Positions 55,042 to 64,000 of a stretch of DNA of 64,000 bases are shown piece by piece; positions within the stretch are counted from its first letter, which is position 1, and each line of letters opens with the position of its first letter. Origin of the DNA: an uncultured Campylobacter sp. (GTDB taxonomy: Bacteria > Campylobacterota > Campylobacteria > Campylobacterales > Campylobacteraceae). The stretch spans positions 1 through 64,000 of the forward strand of contig NZ_CALIIU010000021.1 in NCBI RefSeq assembly GCF_938017775.1. Direction: 5' to 3'. The position numbers and the translations under genes were made by a program. The notes beneath the pieces are model-generated. The model searched no databases, was not told the DNA's origin, and saw only the letters and a list, made by a program, of their open reading frames with translations.

Positions 55042-57414
55042 TTACTGACACCCTTCGCACTCGATAGAGCGATCTGCGACGTTGTTTAACTTCTCGCTAT
55101 CGGGACTTTCGGAGCGTAGATAGTAGGTCGATTTTAGCCCGAGCTGCCACGCAAGCGTGTAAATTTCGCTCAGATAGCCGCCGCTAGCTTTGTCTAAGCT
55201 CATGAAAATATTTAAGCTCTGGCCTTGATCGATCCATTTTTGGCGGATGGCGCCCGCCTTTACGAGTAGGCGCTGATCGAGCTCGTATGCAGGTACGTAC
55301 GCCTGCCACGTTTTCGGGCTTAAATTCGGCACGACGACCGGGATCATGCCGCTTAGGTTGTGCTCGAACCACTTTCGCTTATACACCGGCTCGATCGTCT
55401 GCGTGGTGCCTACGAGTATGCTGATACTCGATGTCGGCGCGATCGCCATCAGGTAGCCGTTTCGCATGCCGTCGCGCTTTACTTTCTCGCGCAGTCCGTC
55501 CCAGTCGCAGCTGCTCTGCTCAAAAAGCCCACCGCGCTTAACGAGCGCCTTAGCGTTTTCGTTCGCCAAATCGATCGGGAAAATTCCTTCGCTCCATTTT
55601 GAGCCCGCAAAATCAGGGTATTTGCCCTTTTCTACGGCTAAATTTGAGCTTGCTTTGATCGCGTTAAAACTCACGTTTTCCATTATCCTATCAATCAGCT
55701 CGAAGTGCTCGTAGCTACCCCACTTCACGCCGCGCTCGGCAAGCATCTGCGCCTCGCCCATTACGCCGAGCCCTATCGCGCGCGTTTTTAGATTGGTGTG
55801 CTTGACCTTGGCGTGCGGGTAAAAATTTAGATCGATGACGTTATCGAGCATCCGCACGGCGATCGGCATCACGCGAGCTATCTCCTCGCGGCTGTTGATT
55901 TTGCTTAAATTTACGCTTGCGAGGTTGCAAACCGCCGTCGCGCCCTCGCTGCAGCCCTTTTCTACGATAAAAATTTCTTTACCGCCCAGCGTATCTAGCG
56001 CGGTGATCTTTTTTGCCTTTTTTACGATGCCCGCGTCGGTTCTTACCTCTTCGTTTTCCTCAAACAGCCTCTCGCTGCCGTCAGCAAAAACGACTTTGAT
56101 TTTGTAGTGGTTCGGCGCCGTGTTCTGAAAGATCTCGGTGCATAAATTTGAGCTCCTGATTAAGCCTTGATGCGCGTTTGGATTGATGCGGTTGGCGTTA
56201 TCTTTGAAGCACAAAAAGGGCATGCCGGTCTCAAAATAGCTCGTTAAAATTTTCTTCCAAAGCTCCTTTGCCAGGATAGTGGATTTTGAAATTTTATCGT
56301 CGGCCTCGTATTGCTCGTAGCGCGCCTCAAATTCCGCGCCGTATAGATCACTCAGATCGCTTACCTCTGCAGGATCGAAGAGCGTCCATTTGTCGCCGCT
56401 TTGAAGTCTTTTCATAAACAGATCGTTTATCCACAACGCGGGGAAAATTTCATGCGCGCGGCGCCTCTCCTCGCCCGAGTTTTTGCGCAGATCTAAAAAG
56501 TCGCTCACGTCCATATGCCACGGCTCGATATACACGGCGATAGCGCCCTTGCGCGTGCCCAGCTGATCGACGGCAACGGCGATGTCGTTGGTGATCTTTA
56601 AAAACGGGATGATGCCGCCCGCGGCGTTTTTATGCCCGTCGATGCTGCCGCCCATCGCGCGCACCTTGCACCAGTCCCAGCCGATACCGCCGCCGAATTT
56701 GCTCAGTAGCGCCATCTCCTTGTAACTATCGAAAATTCCTTCGATATTATCGGGCGTGGAGCCCACGTAGCAGCTGCTTAGCTGATGGCGCGTCGTGCGG
56801 GCATTTGAGAGCGTCGGAGTGGCGAGCATGACTTCAAATTTAGATATAAGATCGTAAAATTTCTTCGCCCAGCTCTGGCAGTCAAGCTCGTTTTGCGCGA
56901 GGAACATCGCGATCGCCATAAACATCTGCTGCGGAAGCTCGATCGGCGCGCCGCTTTTATCCTTGATGAGGTAGCGATCGTAAAGCGTCTTGATGCCTAG
57001 GTAGTTAAACTGCAAATCGCGCTGCGGCTGCAGATAGGAATTTAGATCCTCTAAATCGTATTTTTCCTTAAGCCCGAGCATTATGCGACCCGCCGCCTCG
57101 CCGCGAGCGAAGTAATCTTTTAGGCTGTTGTAGCCGCTAAAGCCCGTTACTTTGTGATATAGATCGTATAAAAATAACCGCGCGGCGACGAAGGTCCAGT
57201 TCGGGCGGTCCACATCAATCTTCTCGACTGCGGTTTTGATGAGGGTTTGCTGGATCTCCTCCGTGGTGATCATATCTCGAAACTGGATCTTTGCGTCCAC
57301 CTCAAGCTCGCTAAGGCTTACGTTTTCCAGCCCCTCCACTGCCTCGCTCGTGTATTTTTTGATCTTGCTTACGTCAAGTTCCTCGGTTCTGCCGTTGCGT
57401 TTGATTACTTTCAT
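55042..57414 (-). CDS. nrdA: Ribonucleoside-diphosphate reductase, alpha subunit (class Ia)
   Basis: 790 residues. N-terminal ATP-cone (KVIKRNGRTEELDVSKIKKY), specificity and active-site parts SSCYVGSTPDNIEG, GGGIGWDWCKV, NLCTEI and the tyrosine-pair end; C-terminal redox pair CEGC. Makes deoxyribonucleotides with NrdB and thioredoxin. Cj0024-like. The start has AAGGAACG. nrdB is not in the window. Confidence 0.95.
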   Translation of the reverse strand: MKVIKRNGRTEELDVSKIKKYTSEAVEGLENVSLSELEVDAKIQFRDMITTEEIQQTLIKTAVEKIDVDRPNWTFVAARLFLYDLYHKVTGFSGYNSLKDYFARGEAAGRIMLGLKEKYDLEDLNSYLQPQRDLQFNYLGIKTLYDRYLIKDKSGAPIELPQQMFMAIAMFLAQNELDCQSWAKKFYDLISKFEVMLATPTLSNARTTRHQLSSCYVGSTPDNIEGIFDSYKEMALLSKFGGGIGWDWCKVRAMGGSIDGHKNAAGGIIPFLKITNDIAVAVDQLGTRKGAIAVYIEPWHMDVSDFLDLRKNSGEERRRAHEIFPALWINDLFMKRLQSGDKWTLFDPAEVSDLSDLYGAEFEARYEQYEADDKISKSTILAKELWKKILTSYFETGMPFLCFKDNANRINPNAHQGLIRSSNLCTEIFQNTAPNHYKIKVVFADGSERLFEENEEVRTDAGIVKKAKKITALDTLGGKEIFIVEKGCSEGATAVCNLASVNLSKINSREEIARVMPIAVRMLDNVIDLNFYPHAKVKHTNLKTRAIGLGVMGEAQMLAERGVKWGSYEHFELIDRIMENVSFNAIKASSNLAVEKGKYPDFAGSKWSEGIFPIDLANENAKALVKRGGLFEQSSCDWDGLREKVKRDGMRNGYLMAIAPTSSISILVGTTQTIEPVYKRKWFEHNLSGMIPVVVPNLSPKTWQAYVPAYELDQRLLVKAGAIRQKWIDQGQSLNIFMSLDKASGGYLSEIYTLAWQLGLKSTYYLRSESPDSEKLNNVADRSIECEGCQ

Positions 57415-57797
57415 ATCGTTCCTTGAAATTTAAAAATGCAAATTTAGCGTTAGTTTCCCAATATAAAATACGTCGTCAAAAGAGGCGGCGTAATAAATGC
57501 CGCTCATAATCCGCCGTCTTTTAAATTTACGCTAGCTGCGCTGCAAAAGCGCGCATTATAGCCAAAATTGCTTAAGCCTATCTGTCATTAAAGGATAAAA
57601 TTTTTCGATTGTCGAATTAAGATTTAGCTGGGCGGGCGGAAACGATGCGGTAAAATTCGAGCGAAATTTTATGGTAGAGCCGCGAAATTCTGCAGGTAAA
57701 AATTTACGCAAAGCTTTGCGAAATTTTGCGCTGAAAAAGTAAGAAACAAAAAAAGCTTTGCGAACAGGTTTAAAATTTGCCCGCAAAGCTTAAAAAT
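57415..57797. other. Gap between nrdA and the DUF945 gene
   Basis: 383 bases with no supported gene. Contains a strong terminator (57753-57791) for the DUF945 gene and the nrdA upstream region; AAATTT words throughout. Confidence 0.6.
57753..57791 (-). terminator. Strong rho-independent terminator after the DUF945 gene
   Basis: Arms AAGCTTTGCG and CGCAAAGCTT (57753-57762 and 57782-57791) pair perfectly over 10 bp. On the minus strand the stem is followed by a T-run (TTTTTTTG). It begins seven bases past the stop. Confidence 0.85.
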
Positions 57798-59249
57798 TTA
57801 ATTGTGCGGTAGCGGGATAGGCTTTCCGTTTAAGATCATAGAGTTGCTTGCCTTATCGAAGCTAAACTCCATCTTAACTCCATCTCCATCAGGCTTAAGA
57901 AACTGCGAGCCGTAAACTTCCGCCATCGGCGCAAAATCGCGCAAGCTGTCATAAGGCGATAAGAAGTCCGTAATGGTCGTATTTATCGTAGCTTTGCCGT
58001 CCAAGCTCATACGCTTAAAAAGCTGCGTCTCGTCGATGTAGCCGCCTAATAGCGCGCTTGCGTTAAAAGCAAATTTCTTGCCGAGGCTATTTTCAAACGA
58101 AAAATCATTCACGTTGATTTTCATATCATCTTTTAGCAGCTTCATAAAAAGCTCTTTATTTTCCGCTAATTTTTCGCCTTCTTGCGGATTTGAGATAACA
58201 GACAGATATTTTTCGAAAAGTGCGGCGCTAAAGCTGGTATCGACACCTAAATGGATGTTTCGCACTAGCACATCGGCGATTTTTAGGCTTTGGGCTTTAT
58301 CGCTTTCGTTGAAATTTAAAATTCCATCTTTTACGCGGTAGCTACCTTCTGTGCTCATATCCGTAACTACGACGAAACGCTGCTTATCTACAGTTACGAC
58401 GAGCTCTTTTGTGCTGCCTGCAAAATCTATGTCATTCAAAAAGAGCTTAGTTATATTATCGTCTAGATCTTGGATACCGTTTTTAAAGTTTGCCTCATAG
58501 ATAAGATCCTTTATATCAAGACCCGAATCCTTGCCGTCGTCTATAAAAATTTCACCGATTTTAAAGCCCAAGGCTTTTATCGTTTTGCCGCTCATATCGC
58601 TCGTGCCGTTTAGGCTAAGGCCTGCAAGACGTCCTATTCCGCCATCTTCGAGCACATTTATATCGGCTAGCTTTGCGCTAAATTTAACCTCAGTAGGCCC
58701 GTAGTTTAGATGCGTACTAAGCGGCGCGTCAGTCTTAAACAGCTTCTTGCAAGGCTCCGCGTAATATGGCGTCTTAATCGTTAAAATTCCGTCGCTCTCA
58801 AATCCATCCGCAGCGTTTTTTACGCTATGCTTAATAGTGTAGTCATAGCGAAAAGCAAAATCTTCCGGGAAAATTTTAGCAGGATCCGGCTCGTCCGTAT
58901 CGTTGCTATCTTGCGCGCCTGCTTTTTCCTTTAGCTTGTTAAAGCCTTCAGCAAGGCTTTTTTGTAGTTTCTCTTTTTTTACTACGCCTTCGATAAAGCC
59001 GCTTGAGTTGCTATCTCCCGGATAAAATTTAGCGCTCTTAGTCTCGAAAATTTCGTTTCTAGCGATAAATTCCGCAATCTGCTGCTCAATCGCCGCGCTG
59101 GCACTCTTGCCGACCGCACCGTCAACCGTTTTGGTTATGCTATCGTTTACACTTTTAGCTACGCCCGTTTTAGCGTCCTTTGTCGCTACAAAAACGCCCG
59201 CTATAAGCGCTACGATGACCACTAAAGCCGCGATGATCTTTTTCATCAT
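57798..59249 (-). CDS. DUF945 (YdgA-like) envelope protein
   Basis: 483 residues. N-terminal signal or anchor (KKIIAALVVIVALIAGVFVAT), then a long beta-rich periplasmic part with repeated YEANFKNGIQDLDDN and LNYGPTEVKFSAKLADI patterns of the DUF945/YdgA group. Function unknown. Site AAAGGAGAG; minus strand, divergent from pyrG. Confidence 0.8.
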   Translation of the reverse strand: MMKKIIAALVVIVALIAGVFVATKDAKTGVAKSVNDSITKTVDGAVGKSASAAIEQQIAEFIARNEIFETKSAKFYPGDSNSSGFIEGVVKKEKLQKSLAEGFNKLKEKAGAQDSNDTDEPDPAKIFPEDFAFRYDYTIKHSVKNAADGFESDGILTIKTPYYAEPCKKLFKTDAPLSTHLNYGPTEVKFSAKLADINVLEDGGIGRLAGLSLNGTSDMSGKTIKALGFKIGEIFIDDGKDSGLDIKDLIYEANFKNGIQDLDDNITKLFLNDIDFAGSTKELVVTVDKQRFVVVTDMSTEGSYRVKDGILNFNESDKAQSLKIADVLVRNIHLGVDTSFSAALFEKYLSVISNPQEGEKLAENKELFMKLLKDDMKINVNDFSFENSLGKKFAFNASALLGGYIDETQLFKRMSLDGKATINTTITDFLSPYDSLRDFAPMAEVYGSQFLKPDGDGVKMEFSFDKASNSMILNGKPIPLPHN

Positions 59250-59345
59250 CTCTCCTTTAAATTTAAAATTTATTTGGGTCGTATTTTGCCGTAAATTTCT
59301 AAAATTTTCAAATTCTAGCTTAGTGTGCTTTAACCTAAAAGAAGT

Positions 59346-59351
59346 TATAAT
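59346..59351 (+). promoter_or_regulatory. -10 box for pyrG
   Basis: Exact TATAAT on the plus strand, 32 bases before the pyrG start. Confidence 0.55.
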
Positions 59352-59362
59352 CGCGACATTAA

Positions 59363-62585
<3,223 letters not shown>

Positions 62586-63057
62586 ATTTTAAAATTTAAG
62601 CGGGCTTGGCGTGCATTTCGCGCAGGACACGGCCTTTAAATTTAACTCTCGATCTATGAGCTAGGCCGCGCATTGCGCACTCGGCGGGTTCGCCCTACTA
62701 CAGCGCCCGTCTACTCTACTCGCCCGATATGTATTGCACGCTCGGCGCGACTTTGAAATTTAATGCGCGAGCTATGGATTTGACTTGCGATGCGAGCTCA
62801 AGCGTGCGATTTCGGGCTCGGTACGGCGCGCAAACGCGATGTGTTATTTTCAGCTCCCGCACGGTTTGCAAAACAGACGAAATTTTTGTGCGCGGTAAAA
62901 GTAAAATTTAAACGTTTCTAAATTTTAAAATTTTGCGAGGGCGAGTGAAAATGGTCTGAAACAGACAGAAGAAGCCCTGCGAATGGAATTTCGGATAAAA
63001 TTTTATAAAGCGGCGGGCGGGCTAAATTTAAAATTTGACCCGCCCTAAACTCAGAGG
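62586..63057. other. Gap between recJ and the cupin gene
   Basis: 472 bases, no supported gene. Ends with the cupin terminator. AAATTT words are frequent (62585-63035). Confidence 0.55.
63015..63045 (-). terminator. Stem-loop after the cupin gene
   Basis: GGGCGGG (63015-63021) pairs with CCCGCCC (63039-63045) around an AAATTT-based loop. Located 13 bases past the stop of the minus-strand cupin gene. Confidence 0.55.
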
Positions 63058-63387
63058 CTAAAAAACCACTACTAAAAACCACTTAAACGGCGCGGGTGCC
63101 GAGATCGCGTGCGGCAAGCCCGCAGGCATTACGATGCTTTGCCCCGCTTTTACGCGGTGTTTCTGCCCGTCGATCGTGAAATCGCCCTCACCCTCAAGCA
63201 CGTAAACGAACGCGTCGCCATCGGATTTATGCGAGCTGATCTCCTCGCCGCCGTCGAAGGCGAAAAGCGTCATATTCAGCGCAGGATTTTGCGCGAGGGT
63301 GCGCGAAATCACCTTATGAGGGGCCACTTCGACTAGCGAAGCAAGCTCTACGGCCTTAGCGGCGTCGATATTTTTGATGTGTTGCAT
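63058..63387 (-). CDS. Small cupin-domain protein
   Basis: 109 residues. One cupin barrel: ISSHKSDGDAFVYVLEGEGDF with histidine and glutamate of motif 1, and MPAGLPHAIS of motif 2, which gives a mononuclear metal site. Substrate unknown. Site AAGGAGAGC. Stands alone, minus strand. Confidence 0.88.
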   Translation of the reverse strand: MQHIKNIDAAKAVELASLVEVAPHKVISRTLAQNPALNMTLFAFDGGEEISSHKSDGDAFVYVLEGEGDFTIDGQKHRVKAGQSIVMPAGLPHAISAPAPFKWFLVVVF

Positions 63388-63453
63388 AAGCTCTCCTTGA
63401 AATGAAATTTGATCGATTTTAGCTAAAATTTGGCAAGCCTGCTTTGATGATCA

Positions 63454-64000
63454 TCAATCCGGATCCGCGCTGAAAGGATTTTTCAGAAAGATCGGAACGA
63501 AATTTATCAGATATAGCGCGACCGCGGCGATGAAAAGCGCCGAGGGGATCATCACGTACAAAACAAAGCTCTCGCCCGCAAAAACGGCTCTTAAACCTCC
63601 CGCGAGTAGAGCCAAAACGAGCGCCGCGCGGCTTAGACGCGGGAAGTTTAGCGGCGAAATTCCGCTGTGGCGCTGACCGGCGATCATCCCTACGAAAAGT
63701 ATCGCTCCATACATATAGCAGATCGCGATGACGTGCAGCGGCGCGGCAGCGTACCCTTCGCGGATCAGCTCCCAGCCCAGCCACAGGTATCCCGCCGCGC
63801 ACGCAGCCTGCAACCCGTAGTAAAACGCCATATAGTGGCGGCTTAAAATTTCGGCGTAGTGCAGCTCGCGAAGCTTCGCCAAAAACAAAAACCCGATGCC
63901 AAGCGCGATAAATCCGCATGCCGCCTCGCTTAAAAATGGGCTCGCGAGCGCCAAAGCGAAAGCAAGAAAAGCGGCTAAATTTTTGTAGATAAAATTTGGA
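63454..64000 (-). CDS. Membrane protein, runs off right edge
   Basis: At least 180 residues; the frame is open to the window edge upstream, so the start is not seen. About six helices (CGFIALGIGFLFLA; YYGLQAACAAGYLWLGW; IAICYMYGAILFVGMIAG; AALVLALLAGGLRAVFA; YVMIPSALFIAAVALYLI). No family recognised. Confidence 0.6.
   Translation of the reverse strand, partial: PNFIYKNLAAFLAFALALASPFLSEAACGFIALGIGFLFLAKLRELHYAEILSRHYMAFYYGLQAACAAGYLWLGWELIREGYAAAPLHVIAICYMYGAILFVGMIAGQRHSGISPLNFPRLSRAALVLALLAGGLRAVFAGESFVLYVMIPSALFIAAVALYLINFVPIFLKNPFSADPD

Noticed and set aside
57556..57786. Short minus-strand frame before the DUF945 terminator
   Set aside because: It spans the terminator stem and has no ribosome-binding site.

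Overview
Most of this window (about 2.34 kb to the right edge) reads as chromosome of a Campylobacter with a higher G+C than C. jejuni, of the oral C. gracilis / showae / curvus / concisus kind. Several blocks keep C. jejuni gene order as I remember it: trxB-trxA-yraN-hom-aminotransferase-(RodZ-like)-trmH-rsmI-rpmE-rsmE-queD-queE-moaA-ubiA-miaA; a 14-gene complex I operon in which nuoE and nuoF are replaced by two small genes; pyrG-recJ close to nrdA; and an mlaC-like gene with an RND exporter. Species assignment is inference. The first ~2.3 kb is different: very A+T-rich, Fusobacterium-like in composition and ribosome-binding sites, with a truncated NhaC-type antiporter gene abutting the Campylobacter DNA near 2335. 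It is either a foreign insertion or an assembly chimera.

Layout: 1-2335 AT-rich segment with small membrane genes, a ribbon-helix-helix-like protein, a broken VirD4-like fragment and a truncated nhaC, all on the minus strand. 2343-5713 mlaC-like and RND exporter. 5742-5839 selenocysteine tRNA. 5981-6760 lipoprotein. 6981-20400 minus-strand housekeeping genes (thioredoxin system, amino-acid synthesis, rRNA methylation, L31, queuosine, molybdopterin, menaquinone). 20497-21402 miaA. 21607-22151 frameshifted gene. 22206-36979 complex I operon. 37154-41467 phosphate transport, branched-chain amino-acid export and a HemN-like radical SAM protein. 41585-46373 an AT-richer array of small proteins that looks like an orphan immunity-gene array, one member being Imm53. 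46473-49340 a DUF3137-like protein and a two-component system. 49446-53758 a three-gene operon (polytopic membrane protein, Tat-exported metallo-beta-lactamase-fold hydrolase, G3E GTPase with an unknown N-terminal domain). 53978-63387 SDR epimerase, nrdA, DUF945 protein, pyrG, recJ and a cupin. A partial membrane-protein gene runs off the right edge.

Two signals stand out. First, the hexamer family RAATTY (AAATTT, GAATTC, AAATTC, GAATTT) is strikingly over-used in gene gaps and is concentrated in long in-frame low-complexity insertions inside otherwise conserved proteins: the NuoI tail and the NuoG, NuoN, RND-exporter and QueE loops. RAATTY is the sequence methylated by CtsM in C. jejuni, where methylation lets DNA be accepted in natural transformation, so these stretches may be accumulated uptake-signal carriers. 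Second, the 49.4-53.8 kb operon, next to a sensor kinase and regulator, looks like an exported metallohydrolase with its own membrane partner and its own metallochaperone; I cannot match it to a named system.

All counts are by eye and no database search was run. Start codons were moved from the longest reading frame wherever a better ribosome-binding site or an overlap with the upstream gene argued for it.
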